Source: Isoetes taiwanensis
Taxonomy: Eukaryota; Streptophyta; Lycopodiopsida; Isoetales; Isoetaceae
Assembly (NCBI GenBank): GCA_021234155.1
Contig: JAJEKV010000006.1
Location: forward strand, 7,903,003 to 7,967,002
Length of the DNA: 64,000 bases
Reading direction: 5' to 3'
Shown here: positions 1-12,169 of the stretch, piece after piece
How positions within the stretch are numbered: the first letter of the stretch is position 1
Layout: each line of letters begins with the position of its first letter
Position numbers and translations under genes: made by a program
Notes under the pieces: generated by a model
The model's input: only the letters and a program-made list of their open reading frames with translations
Database searches by the model: none
Told to the model about the DNA's origin: nothing

Positions 1-185
1 ATTTTGCTGTCCGGACAGAATTTTGCTGGACAGAATTCCAAAGCATGCTGAAATGTCTTAACAGTTCTGAGATCTCTCTTGAAATCATTTGAAAATCAGA
101 GCCTTAAGAAGAGTAAGAGCTGTTAAATCTTTCTTCTTGTCTTCTGGAGTAACAGGATTCCAAGCAGGTTTCAAAACTTCGCGCT
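1..185. other. Unassigned sequence before the first repeat
   Basis: I see no gene or recognisable element here. The paralogous repeat copy starting near 49664 aligns with this window only from about base 186, so this stretch lies outside the repeat. A short near-duplication (ttttgctg..gacagaatt) occurs within the first 40 bases. Confidence 0.4.
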
Positions 186-329
186 GGAGCCATCAAAAAA
201 TCCTCAGAGACATTTTCCCCTTCATAAAATCCCCTGTTTTTGTTAGTTTTGTTTGATCCGTGGATTTTTGTTTGGATTGTAATGTGTGAATATGTTTTTT
301 GGCATGTATAAGGTCATTTCGGGAGCTCT

Positions 330-560
330 GGGTGATGATTGACACGCTCAATCCGCCAAAAAAGGCCGGAACGTGGCCTGCTCTTTTTAGGGTTCTTAGA
401 TTTTTCTAGAACAATATCCCACAGGCCGAGATCACGAAAGTCCATAGGGTATATATACAGCCCTCTAAGTTTTATAAGTAAATTTACGTGCTACCTTCAC
501 GTGGGATTCGGCCCGTTGCCGCCCCACATGCCCGGGGGTACCACGTGGGGGATCAAGATT
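330..560 (+). promoter_or_regulatory. TATA box plus paired CCACGTGG module of family R
   Basis: A TATA motif (tatatata, 450-457) follows 'atatcccacaggcc' and is followed about 45 bases later by two G-box-type sites, cacgtgg at 498-504 and ccacgtgg at 541-548. They flank a conserved GC-rich core (cgttgccgccccacatgccc). The same order appears near 50187-50285 and 63090-63190, and in diverged form near 13485-13590; the G-box core without a clear TATA box is at 6700-6765. This order is what a promoter looks like, but no open gene follows, so activity is inferred. Confidence 0.5.
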
Positions 561-1291
561 GGATGGAGAAGTGATTAGGCATTGCCCGGGGGGAGGAAGG
601 GGGGTGTGTGGTGCGCCTTTGCTGATGAGGAAGGTAGATAGGAATTTTTTTTTTATTTTTTCAAATGAACAATGAAGGTCAATATGGGTCTTTTTCAAAA
701 AAAAAAAATTCCACAAGGAATCTTTTTTGATGCTCTACAAGATGGGAGAATCATTTTGCAAAAAAGGAGCACTTGATTTTTTTTTACTAAAAAAGAGAGT
801 GAAATTTTATGATGTGGCAAGTTGGTGGGGCGATTTGGCAAATGGTGGTGACATGGCATTATAAAGTGATGAAGTGTCAAGTAAGGTGGCAAAATCACTT
901 TTTTCTAGTCAAAACTTTTTATGAAGTGGAGATGATGTGGATGACATGTGTATGATGATGTGGAAGCACTTGGGGATGATGTGGCATCATGGGATGATGA
1001 CATGTCCCAAAATTGCCACAAATTTGTCACAAATCCCAAAATGAACAATGAAGGTCAATATGGGTCTTTTTCAAAAAAAAAAAAAAATTCCACAAGGAAT
1101 CTTTTTTGATGCTCTACAAGATGGGAGAATCATTTTGCAAAAAAAGAGCACTTGATTTTTTTTACTAAAAAAGAGAGTGAAATTTTATGATGTGGCAAGT
1201 TGGTGGGGCGATTAGGCAAATGGGTGGTGACATGGCGATGAAGTGTCAAGTAAGGTGGCAAAATGACTTTTTTCTAGTCAAAACTTTTTTG

Positions 1292-2247
1292 GTGAGAGAC
1301 TCGTCTGGATAGATAGGCATATCTTTCATCACAGCAGTGTACAACATTTTGAAAAATATCTAAGGTGGAGGGTAGTCCACCAATTGGGTCTGACTACCCA
1401 CTAATAATAAAGGAGACCTGCCATAGGAACAACCCAGGCCCCGTTTAAGATGGCGTAAAATAAGAAAGGCAAGTAGGAGGCAACGTGCGAAAGTTTATCA
1501 CCGGGATGAAAAACCCCGCCCTTTCGGGTTTTCGAGGAAAACCCTAATGATAAACCTTCGCCCGACGGCTCCAAAGAAAAAAGCCCGGGCCATCAAAGTG
1601 AAGATCATTGATGAAAAAGTCGAGGAAGCACAAGATGGAGGTCGCAAATTAGATGATGCATCTCAAACTCCATGAGAGAGTCGAACAAAAGAAAGAAATA
1701 GCGATGATCACCTGAAAACTTAGGAGAAAAGAAAACAAACAGAATGCATTAGACGTTAGAAAAGTAACGCAACAAAGTCGCCATAGGAGGAGATGACCTG
1801 AAAAAACAACAAAAAGAAGCAATTAACTCAAAAAATAGAAGCCATCACGCCGGCTCGGCGAAGCCTCCAAAGGAGGCTGGTCCATGATAAATCACAATCC
1901 TCCAATAAGAGAAGGGGCTGGTCACGCGAGCCACGCGACATAGGAGCATATCTTCAAACAATATAACCTCTCAAATACAGAGGGGCTGGTCACGCGAGCC
2001 ACGCGACATAACATCATATTTTAAAATTTTCTCAAATATAGAGGGTCTGGTCACGCGAGCCACGCGAAATGGAATCACAAATCGAAAGGAAAAACATGAA
2101 TGCAAACAACTTAGGGTGGGGAGGGAGGGAACCGAGACTAAAAAACTGCTGTGAGAAGACGCCGATAATGGAGAAAGAGCCCTACAACATATATATAGCC
2201 TCGTCTCTCCCCAAAATGGCGATCCGACGGTGTCGAATCGCATGCAT
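1292..2247. mobile_element. Insertion of about 0.95 kb in family R, type unknown
   Basis: In other copies 'ctagtcaaaacttttt' runs directly into 'atgaagtggagatgatg' (for example at 3808-3840). Here the two halves are separated by about 955 bases of unrelated, more GC-rich sequence. That sequence contains an inverted pair around 'ccccgcccTTTCGGGtttt' (about 1515), a triplicated 25-base word (1914-2070) and a TATA-like run near 2190. I could not identify terminal inverted repeats; a short T-run could be the target duplication. No coding capacity is visible. Confidence 0.55.
1914..2070 (+). repeat. Three direct copies of a 25-base GC-rich word
   Basis: 'ggctggtcacgcgagccacg' followed by cga occurs at about 1916, 1984 and 2046, spaced 67 and 61 bases apart with AT-rich spacers. 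The third copy has ggtctgg for gggctgg. The regular spacing and conserved core look like a binding-site cluster or short minisatellite; the function is unknown. Confidence 0.7.
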
Positions 2248-2248
2248 T

Positions 2249-5066
2249 TATGAAGTGGAGATGATGTGGATGACATGTGTATGATGATGTGGAAGCACTT
2301 GGGGATGATGTGGCATCATGGGATGATGACATGTCATCTAAGGTATCAAGATAACTTTACTCAGGTCAAAATTTTTGAAAAGATAAGTTTTGTGGTAGGT
2401 GACACGTGTATGATGACATGGATGTGCTTAGGTGGTGATGTGGATGGTATTTGGCATTCTTGAGGATGATGTGGACTTTGGCAACCAATTTGGCACTAGT
2501 GCATATACCAATAGATCTTTTATGCAATGGCTTGGATAATTTACTTTTCCATACTTGTTTGAAGAAAATGTGCACTTTCTCTCTCTAGCTTAGCTTTTAG
2601 AGAGAGAGGATGGTTTTAGAACATGGAAATAGCCAAACTTGGTGGGATTTTTTGCTTTTCTCCAAGGTGGTGAATGTATGATGGAGTGTGATGCATATAT
2701 GGGCTAGGGAAAATGATGATGAGGCATGAAGATGTGAGTTATAAATCTTGTATGGTGTTCATGAATGGGATTGAGGTGATACGATCATGTGAGAAGCCTT
2801 GGAAAATAGAACTCATGCCAAAATGATTTGGAACTAGCCACATACCAAAGAAACTTGAGAGGTCTTCCAAACTTCAATCTTGAGGGGTCTTCCAATCTCT
2901 AAACTCAAGTTCACTTGGTTGAATCTTATCCTCTTTGCTACACTTGTATAATGTCCTTCCCGTGGTTCTTCAACAAAAGTGTCAATTTGTGATCTTCAAA
3001 GATGGGAGTCTTCAAACTTCTAGCTCTTGCACGCATATATTAGTCAAATATTAGACAAAAATGTGCAAATTGTGCGAATTGCTCTTCTATGCTGCCAAAA
3101 TATGGCAGCAATACTTGATGTCTTCTGGAGTTCTTCAATGCAAAATGTTTTCAAAATCAATGGTACATTGGCTCATGCACACATGTCAAGCAAAAAGGTT
3201 AGCTAGGAATGTGAAGTGTGCCATGGCTCTTATGTGCTACAAAAATGTGGCAGCAAGGCCCAAATCTTCCTTAAACATGCCAAGATAAAACCATAGCCAC
3301 AAAAAAATTAACATGGATTGGGCAAGATTTGGACCGAAACAGGAGGGGGCTTTTGTTATAGATGAATTTCGAAGGCTTTCGGTGAAGATATCAATCTGCT
3401 TACCTGTGGTACTGGCCGGAACACTCGACGACTGTTCAAAATTACCTTCTTTGCCTCATGAATTAGCTATCTTGAAGGAGAAGTGACTAGGCATCGCGCG
3501 AGGGGGGGGGAGGTGGGGAGGAAGTTAGATAGGATTTTTTTTTTCAAATTTGTCACAAATCCCAAGAAACGAACAATGAAGGTCAATATGGGTCTTTTTC
3601 AAAAAAAAAAATATCCACAAGGAATCTTTTTTGATGCTCTACAAGATGGGAGAATCATTTTGCAAAAAAAAGAGCACTTGATTTTTTTTACTAAAAAAGA
3701 GTGAAATTTTATGATGTGGCCAGTTGGTGGGGCGATTTGGCAAATGGGTGGTGACATGGCATTATGAAGTGATGAAGTGTCAAGTAAGGTGGCAAAATGA
3801 CGTTTTTCTAGTCAAAACTTTTTATGAAGTGGAGATGATGTGGATGACATGTGTATGATGATGTGGAAGCACTTGGGGATGATGTGGCATCATGGGATGA
3901 TGACATGTCATCTAAGGTATCAAGATGACTTTACTTAGGTCAAAATTTTTGAAAAGATAAGTTTTGTGGTAGGTGACACGTGTATGATGACATGGATGTG
4001 CTTAGGTGGTGATGAGGATGGTATTTGGCATTCTTGAGGATGATGTGGACAATTTGGCAACCAATTTGGCACTAGTGCATATACCAATAGATCTTTTATG
4101 CAATGGCTTGGATTATTTACTTTTCCATACTTGTTTGAAGAAAATGTGCACTTTCTCTCTCTAGCTTAGCTTTTAGAGAGAGAAGATGGTTTTAGAACAT
4201 GGAAATAGCCAAACTTGGTGGGATTTTTTGCTTTTCTCAAAGGTGGTGAATGTATGATGGGAGTGGGATGCATATATGGGCTAGGGAAAATGATGATGAG
4301 GCATGAAGATGTGAATTATGAATCTTGTATGGTGTTCATGGATGGGATTGAGTTGATAGGATCATGTGAGAAGCCTTGGAAAATAGAACTCATGCCAAAA
4401 TGATTTGGAACTAGCCACATACCAAAGAAACTTGAGATGTCTTCCAAACTTCAATCTTGAGGGGTCTTCCAATCTCTAAACTCATGGTTGAATCTTATCC
4501 TCTTTGCTACACTTGTATGATATCCAATGAATGTCCTTCCCGTGGTTCTTCAACAAAAGTGTCAATTTGTGATCTTCAAAGATGGGAGTCTTCAAACTTG
4601 TATCTCTTGCACACATATATTAGTCAAATATTAGACAAAAATGTGCAAATTGTGCGAATTGCTCTTCTATGCTGCCAAAATATGGCAGCAATACTTGATG
4701 TCTTCTGGAGTTCTTCAATGCAAAATGTTTTCAAAATCAATGGTACATTGGCTCATGCACACATGTCAAGCAAAAAGGTTAGCTAGGAATGCGATGTGTG
4801 CCATGGCTCTTATGTGCTACAAAAATGTGGCAGCAAGGCCCAAATCTTCCTTAAACATGCCAAGATAAAACCATAGCAAAAAAAAAAACAAAACAATTAA
4901 CATGGATTGGGCAAGATTTGGACCGAAATAGTAAGGGGCTTTTGTTACAGATGAATTCCGAAGGCTTTCAGTGAAGATATCAATCTGCTTACCTGTGGTA
5001 CTGGCCAGAAAACTCGACGACTGTTCAAAATTACCTTCTTTGCCTCATGAATTAGCATTCTTGAAG
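2249..5066 (+). repeat. Pair of 1.23-kb direct repeats within family R
   Basis: 2249-3477 and 3823-5066 are nearly identical, starting 'tatgaagtggagatgatgtg' and ending in 'cttgaag'. A third copy starts at 50606 and is truncated at about 51708. The 345 bases between the two are another copy of the 'gatgctctacaagatggg' block, so the arrangement is a tandem duplication of about 1.57 kb. Short frames that happen to be open in all copies (starting MCKLCELLFYAAK, at 3061, 4641 and 51402) overlap a palindrome and are probably not genes. Confidence 0.8.
3090..3110. repeat. Conserved small hairpin (TGCTGCCA / TGGCAGCA)
   Basis: An 8-base perfect stem encloses a 5-base loop. The stem is kept at about 4670-4690 and 51430-51450, where the loop reads aaacg, and in the inverted copy near 57483, while the loop differs. 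It may be a structural element of family R, or chance conservation in young copies. Confidence 0.5.
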
Positions 5067-7052
5067 CAAATCATGAAGAAATTTTTGTTTTGGCATTTTA
5101 TCATGTCTTGTGAGACTCAAGAGCTCCTGGATTTCTTGCAAGAAGTGTTGTACGGTGATCTAATAAAATGAAAATTTAAACTTGGTGTATTTGCACTTAA
5201 AGTTGAAAAACCTAAGCTAAACTAGTGATTTAGGTGAAAGTCTTGTTGAAGCATGGCCTGGCTTGTAGACTCACTTTGAAGTATAAAATAGTGTGCTTCA
5301 AGATTTTAGGAAATATTGCATAAAAAAAAAAAAAAAACCTCCAAAAAAGAGCAAATTGTCATTGTTTTGGAAAACTTAAAAGTCTCTTGCATGAGTCTTA
5401 CACTTATATCATGACGCAATCCTTAAAATATTGCAAGAAGATATCCACAAAATACATACTACTATTTTTCTTAAGTTGCACTAGTTTCTTAGCAATTTTC
5501 CATCAAAAATCATGATTCCTTTGAGCAGATTTGCACCTCTTTTGTTGGCAACATCTAATGCACACTAGTTGCAGGGTTGTTAGAGTTTGGGGAAGTGTCG
5601 GGTTAAACAAGATCGCATTTGTTTGAGTTAATAAAATTTGCTTGCTGGTTAGCTTTGTGACTGTCTGGCTTGCAAAAATAAGATTTTTTTAGCCTATTTG
5701 CATGATTTTTGTGGAAACAACTGGATGTACTAGGTTTGCAGATCTCAAAGTTAATACAAAGCGTCAAAAGTAAAAAACTCATCAATTATTTCATCTGCAA
5801 AAATTAGCATCTTTGGGGGGGAGCATTGATCAAGTTTTCACTTGGATAGATTTTGCAAATTTGAGAGTGTTCTGCATATATTTTCTTGCATCAAACTTTT
5901 GAGCATAGATTCTTTACATGCCAAAGCATCTTTTTGAATTGCAATTGCATTAAAATTTGATTCTAAGAGCAAATGGCATAACTTTTACTGAGGTCACATT
6001 TTTCTTTGTCTTGGAAAAGCACTTTCAACTCAAAATTTGACCTTTTTCTTTGCAATCTTTTTGGTCAGAGTTGTTGTCTCAAGCAACCTGGAGGTCCTGA
6101 ACCACTGAGGTTAAAACTTTGCCAGGAATGCCTTCAACATTTTCCAAGCTCAAAAGTTAGCAAGACCATTTTTTTCTAGTAAAAAATGCACCATTCATTC
6201 ATGGCACATGAAAAAATTGCTAAAGTTCCATCAAAGTTGGCCATTTCTAAGGTCAAATTGAATTTTCGTGGCCGTAGATTTGATCCAAGGGTTAAAACGT
6301 CATCACCTGGCGACAAAACCTAGTTGCCTTCAACGTGGACAACCTTAAAATGCATCTAACCGTGGACTCGTGTTTGTGCAAAAATGGGGAAAAAAAAAAA
6401 AAAACCGTGTAGTTTATACTTGCAAAAAAATGTCTATTATGTTCTGCGAAAGTAAAATTATTCGTCTATATGCTCAATGAAGCAAACTATAGGAACCCTT
6501 CATGTCTATCACCTTGTTTCATCAACACGATGCTCCAGGTACCTCATGGCATTGATTTTGGTGATGACGTTGCAGAAGAACTGCCAACCACCAATGCAAT
6601 GTAAAAGAATGGCCACATTGCTTCATAAAGATCTATAATGAAAAAAGCAGGATCAGATATAAATATGAATCTGCAAGCAAAATATTTGATTTGTTACGTG
6701 GACTTCCACGTGGGAACCATGGACCCGTTGCCGCCCCACATGCCCAGATGTACACGTTGCAGAAGGGGATAGAAAGAGAATGGGTGTAGGTAGGTAGGAG
6801 TAGATAGCCCCCCCCTTTTTTTCGTTATGCCAGGCATCCCAAAAAATGGATTTTGGAGGTCTAAAAATGGCCACATTTAATTTTCTCAAATCCTATACAA
6901 TAATTTTTCCATGCTCTACCTTATTGAAAAGGAAATTTGAAAAATGAGAACTTTTTAGTTTAGGGCAAAGATGGCTAAGAATGGACGATTTGACAAAAAG
7001 TTGTGGTGATCTACCAAGTAATTGGTGACATGGCAATGTGAAGGTGCTATAA

Positions 7053-7372
7053 GGCCCAGGTTCCACTATTGCGGCAAATTCAGATCATGTTGCCATCAAC
7101 AACATGGCAATTTGAAGCAAACTGCAATAGAATCAGCATTCCGTCGAGGTCATGGTAGTTCCTAGATTCAAGCATTCTTTCGCTTAGCTGGCAAGCTTTG
7201 CATGCATCTGCCGCGCAGCTGCTGGCCAACATACATCGTCAAAAAAATTTGGATTTCTCTTTATGTCAGGAATTTCCACCCTGCAGTGGAATCGCAACTG
7301 CAACATCAGTCACTTACCTGTTTCTCTCAAATTCGTCGCCACAACAACCGTCGGCCTAATGGAATCTGGGCC
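7053..7372. mobile_element. Harbinger-like MITE with TAA target duplication
   Basis: Terminal inverted repeats GGCCCAGGTTCCA (left) and TGGAATCTGGGCC (right) are flanked by TAA at 7050-7052 and 7373-7375. A three-base TTA/TAA duplication with GGCC termini is typical of PIF/Harbinger-derived MITEs. At 320 bp it matches the second copy (63665-63985) in length and ends, and shares internal text such as 'tggaatcgcaac'. No transposase is encoded. Confidence 0.8.
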
Positions 7373-8710
7373 TAACTCTTTTCCTAGTCAAAAACTTTTT
7401 ATGACATGGTGATGATGTGGAGGTGACGTGGATGATACGTGGTGATGATGATGATATGTGATGGTATATGATGAGTTGCATGAAGAACTCTGACATGGAG
7501 GCACAAAGGTGCTTGATTTTTGAGATTTTTATGCCAACTTTATGTTATGTCAGAAATTCTAGAAATGTTATGTCAGAGGTGCACTCTCTCAATCTATCTT
7601 TGTTTCTAGAGAGAAAATATGGTTTAATTTTGGACCTTAGAAATGGGCAAATTTGATGGAACTTTAGCAATTTTTTCATGTGTGATGGATGATTTATTTT
7701 TACTAGAAAAAAAAATGGTTTGCTAACTTTGGTCTGGAAAATAGCAAATTATGTATGAAAGGAGAGAAATCAGGTGTGAGAGATGGTTTTTGGATAGTAT
7801 GATAGTAGCTTGGAAAGTAGAATATCCTACCAAAAACTTGCAAATTACCAATATGAAACTCGAGGTGTCTTTCAAACTTTGACTTCAAGCCCTTAAGATC
7901 CTTAGATAATCAAAAGTGTTTCTGGAAATGCCTATATGATGCTAAATCGGTGTCCTTCCTTTGGTTCTTCATATCAAAATGTCTTCTACAAGTTGCCAAG
8001 TGATGAATTTCGTCAAGTTTCATGCTAATCTCACATACATGTATGAAGTCAAATGTTAGCAGCATTCATCTCGCGATAAAGCGATAATATTTCCCAGAGC
8101 CATTCAAGTCGAGCCTAGCAGATAAACACTGGGTATAAACACATGCTATTAGCTCTTAGATGGTTCTATATATAAACTTACCTTATATTCTTCCATGTTG
8201 CAACACTAAGGTCATTTATATCATTTTAGAAAATACACAAGTTCAAATAAATTGCGAGTGTAGATACATGCAATCTTTATAGGATGCTCAACAAATGCAT
8301 TTATTATGTTTGCTACAGGAAATATTGAATTCGACTTATCCTTCCAAATTAAAAGGTTAGTTCATATCCTCACACATTTAGGTTGTCCATCAATCATAAG
8401 AAAGAAGAACAACCAATCAGATCAAGCAACTCTTGAACAATCCCTTTGGTCCTCTAGTTTAAAAGGGAGGCAACATAATCCCCAATCATACTATATGACT
8501 GAGAATAGTGAGTTGTTGAATGTATTCCTAGCAAACCTTCAATCTTAGTGCTTTGAAGTAATCCACTTGCAAAATTAGGGGGAAGAGATCTATCTCTGAA
8601 AGGCTCTGAAGTCTCCTATCTTCCATTGGTTCTTGCTCTGCACAAAGTACCCAGGCCGATGTCCAGCATATAGTCTATATTTTATTCCTAAAGAAACATT
8701 AAAAAATTGT

Positions 8711-8713
<3 letters not shown>

Positions 8714-8752
<39 letters not shown>
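8714..8752 (+). repeat. A39 homopolymer
   Basis: This is an uninterrupted run of 39 A within the 3' part of family R. The inverted paralogue at 15500-15530 has only a short T-rich tract, so the run expanded in this copy or is an assembly length error. Confidence 0.9.
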
Positions 8753-8756
<4 letters not shown>

Positions 8757-10319
8757 TGACTTTCAAGTTGCATTAGCTTAGTGAGAATCTGCCATCAAAA
8801 AAAGAAATTTCTGAGCATAATTGCACGATTTTATTGAAAGCACTTGATGCATCTTGCTTGCGGTATGTCGAGATATAATCTGTCGAAGTGAAAAAGGTTG
8901 TCATTTTCTTCATTTGAAAAAACCAGCTTGTTGTTTCTTGCTCACAGTTCACTGGCCAAAATTCTAATCCATTTTGAACTCAATTTTCTCCATCATTTCA
9001 GTTCCAAATCAAGCCAATTTTTTTTCCACAGGCTCTCACAACTTTTTCCTGATATTTATGTCATAAATCAGCAAAAACTACTTAATAAAACTCGAGATAT
9101 CATCATTTGAGTGTGCATACATGTTTTACGTTCGGGGAAGTGCAGCGGCCAACTTTTTACGTCCACTTTGAACATATATATCCAAATTGAGCCAAAGTTT
9201 TTCCACATCTCATGCCAAGATTTTCTCTAATTCATCCTTCAAGGATCATTTTAAAAGATCAAGACAACTTCGGGATATTTAGATCGAGTGCAATTGTCTC
9301 ATTTTGCTTTTTATGGATCCTAAAGTCATTAATATTTTTGCAGATTTTGCACAAAGATTGGTTGCCTTAAGAAACCTGAGATTCTAAACTACTGAGGTTG
9401 AAGGTTTGCAAGGTATACCTTCAACATGTGATGCCAAGAAACATACCCACCCGCAAAAAACAAGGAAATCGACCCGGATTTAGCGAGAACCAAACGAAAT
9501 AAGGGGTTTTAAGAGGGTTTTTTTTAATCTCGAGGGAGATTTTTCAAAGGCTTCAACGTGATTGTCAACCAATTGTGACCAAATATTGACTTGGTCAGGA
9601 TTGCAAATTTGAAGGATTTTGCAAATTGTTTTGGGCGGACTTTTTGATCATAGCATGTTAGAGCATCTTCTTGAATTGGAATGGCATTAAAATCGGGATT
9701 TATTGTGCATGGCATAAGTTTTGCTTTCGGTGTCTTTTTTTGTTTTGGAAAATTACTTGGAACTTGGATTTTTTGCATAATCTTTGCAATTTTCTTGCAT
9801 ATATTGGTTACACGGATGAGGTTCTAACATCGAGCTTGAAGGTTTGCGGGAACACCTTCAATAAAGATCCCCTATATTCCCTAATCTCCCCTTAGATTCC
9901 TCAAGATTGGATTGGGTAAAATTTGCACCAATCCTCGATCAAATGCATATCCACCCTTTGTTTGACATTTTACCTTTTCAATATCTTATCACATAAATCA
10001 AAGTTAAGGTTTGAGCAAAATCCATTGCCCGATAGACCGTTTTAGAATATGAATTCCATTACCTACACTACAGATTCTATACTTAGTTCCTTCTTAAAAC
10101 ACTTATTTTTTTTCTTCATTACCTAGAGAACATTATTATGAAATGAAATGGTGCCTCGGGGAACGGGGCGGGGGCTATTAGAGCCTCATCCAACTTTACT
10201 TACGTCACCTCAAGCTAGTCACGTCACCTCAAGCTACTTTAATCATCGAGACCAAGAGTAGTGATGAAGCGGTCCGGTAGGATTCTTTAATTTTCGATCT
10301 TGCAGGGAATTACTTGCTC

Positions 10320-10440
10320 TATATTCTCGGCCTTCATTCCTGTCAAGAACTCTGTTCCTACAAGAACAGAGTTCCTACAAAAGAATTACTATGTTCCTCT
10401 TGTATTCTCGGCCTTCATTCCTGTCAAGAACTCTGTTCTT
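10320..10440 (+). repeat. Short direct repeat with embedded palindrome
   Basis: 'attctcggccttcattcctg' followed by tcaagaactctgttc occurs at about 10322 and again at about 10405. Between them gaactctgttc / gaacagagttc (10347-10374) forms an 11-base perfect inverted repeat. It lies just upstream of the open frame starting at 10445. Confidence 0.7.
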
Positions 10441-10444
10441 CAAG

Positions 10445-11950
10445 ATGAGGCCTAGAAAGACTGCATTTAAGGGTGAATCTTCTCGCCAGAGCCGTTGGGA
10501 AGATATGGATGACCATAAAACTATTGATCAAGAAAGTAAGGATTGGAAGATCATCCTTAAAATGGAGAAGGATGGCGACCCTGCATGGATAAAAATGAGA
10601 CAACTTCGCGGTCTCCTTCAATATTATCGAGAGAGCAACAAAATCTTCATTGTCGAATGTATGGGAATTAAAAAAGAAGGGCTCATTCTTTGCATGCCAA
10701 GAAGAAATTATAAAATTTTGGAAAATCAATATCTTTGCGGAAGGAAAAGCCGGTGATCGAGATTTAGTTTGGAATATGATCAAAAAGCTTCAAGAACTTG
10801 ATCTTCTTCTCTATCAAATGATTCGGATCAAGTCGGGACACTCTAAAGATGACTGCTGCAGTCTGAAAAACCAAGCTTTCAAGAAAAGCATGTCTGAGTT
10901 GCTCCAATCAACTAAAGGCCTGTTGAAGAACTTGAATTCTTGGGTTGGAATTACGTGGCCTCTTTTAAATGCGGTCCAAGTTTGGGAAGGTGCGGATGAC
11001 CACGAGACCATTAGATTCAAGGAAAAATTCAAGGATGATCTCTCCTTTGTTATTTCTTTCTTTGAGCTCGAGAAATATTGAAGTGGATCATGATACCGTC
11101 CTCCATAAATTATTAGTTCCTACAAAAGAATGCTCTATATGTGATTCCAATGGTTATTTCAATCCCCGAGAGGCTGCTCAATGTTCCTGCCCAAACTGCT
11201 CGAAGATAGTCAACCTCCATCTGGACAAGCGATCAACTTAAGATCTCGACACTAAACTCAAAACAAAATTCCTACCTTGGGCAAATCACGACAGGGATAA
11301 ATGGTGCGCTCCCCTCCTTTAAAAGTGCTCTTCTAAATTCTATTGATGGGGAATGTACTTTTAACAATATGGATGGTAATCCCAATAGCATTAGGAGGAA
11401 CTCCTTTTTTAAGATGAATGTGTCCATTCTCCAGCATGATAGTTTTCTTAGTGATTTTGAGCAAATTTATGGCAGAATTCCTAAGCCTAAGAATCAGTTT
11501 GGTTGGATGGATTGGTGGGTTCAAACATCCAAAAATATTAAGAAAAGCAAGAAGCTCTCATCTTTGATGAGGAGATTGTTTGGCCCAGGGCTGTGATCGA
11601 ACAGTCCAAATATGATATCAAATGGATTAATGAGGTATTTCATTAACTTACTTATTTCTTCTGTTGGATTTTTCAGGCAATATTCTGGTGGGACAGAAGA
11701 AGCTGAAATGGGATCGAATCAACCTTATTGTTAACTCGATGTGGCTGGATCAATTTGGTGCCAACTCAGAATATCATGGAGACCAATGCCAATGTGACTG
11801 TTCCTGCATCCAAAATCTTGATTACAGAAGAATCCTGATATGTGAAGCCTTGGATCATACCGGTCGTTTCAAACCGTCCAAATTCCAGACTTGCAACTGC
11901 CTCTATTGTGCTTTACGCTCAACAACAAGGGGATTAGGTGAAAATGATAA
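10445..11950 (+). pseudogene. Unidentified multi-segment coding region with CxxC motifs
   Basis: I do not recognise the family. Protein-like segments follow one another on the plus strand with frame changes: 10445-10670 (start MRPRKTAFKGESS, charged), then 10675-11080 in a second frame with the break at an A6 run, then 11080-11241 containing CSICD...CSCPNC, a possible zinc-binding pair. After a gap, 11335-11596 reads on with WMDWW. 'GAG|gtatttc...ttttcag|GCA' at about 11633-11676 looks like a short intron of about 44 bases. Breaks fall at homopolymers as well as elsewhere, so some may be sequencing errors. Downstream frames (to 12377) merge into an inverted family R fragment. It could be a decayed host gene or an unknown element's ORF. 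Confidence 0.35.
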
Positions 11951-12169
11951 AACTTTGATCTTTATGGGATATTTCAGAACCACATTTTTGGTTATATATT
12001 TTGGACTAGAGAATGCGTTACCTATATCTCATGCATTTCTCAACTTTACGTACTTACTCTTCACTATATTAATATACTTCTTTGAAACCTTGTTTTTTAG
12101 TCCAAATACTTCTACATTTGGACATTTTAAAGTTAGTGGAACTAATAATTCTCTTAGAAATATATTTCA

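Larger units (their letters stand above)
186..6250 (+). repeat. Dispersed repeat family R, copy 1 (internally duplicated)
   Basis: This block recurs, diverged to varying degree, at 49664-52790, 62745-63661, 6690-9480 and 13400-15100. In order it holds a leader starting 'gctggagccatcaaaaaatcc' (from 186), a TATA/G-box module (330-560), a block containing 'gatgctctacaagatggg' that occurs three times (about 700, 1090 and 3630), a block dense in GATGATGTGG and GTGACATGG words, and a 3' part ending near 'caagcaacctggaggtcctg' (about 6085). The copy at 49664 has the same order without the internal duplications, so this copy expanded secondarily. No long or conserved reading frame, reverse transcriptase or transposase signature is visible. 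It may be a non-autonomous element or a decayed LTR-like unit; the termini are not defined. Confidence 0.75.
6690..9480 (+). repeat. Family R, diverged copy 2
   Basis: It begins with the 'cccgttgccgccccacatgc' core (about 6725-6744), then 'tttttatgacatggtgatga' (about 7396), a counterpart of the 'tgtccttccc/tttggttctt' segment (about 7950), and ends with 'cttaagaaacctgagattct' and 'tataccttcaacatg' (9365-9430), matching 6070-6150 of copy 1. Similarity is patchy, so this is an older copy. A MITE (7053-7372) and a 39-base A-run (8714-8752) interrupt it. 9540-9880 looks like a second, further diverged version of the 3' part ('gagcatcttcttgaattgga', 9661). Confidence 0.6.

Noticed and set aside
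1914-2070. CRISPR-like array
   Set aside because: Only three copies, spacers are related AT-rich text, there are no cas genes, and the context is eukaryotic.
3061-3288. Conserved 75-residue frame (MCKLCELLFYAAK) repeated at 4641 and 51402
   Set aside because: The copies are near-identical DNA, so an open frame is expected without selection. The frame spans a palindrome and has no upstream features.
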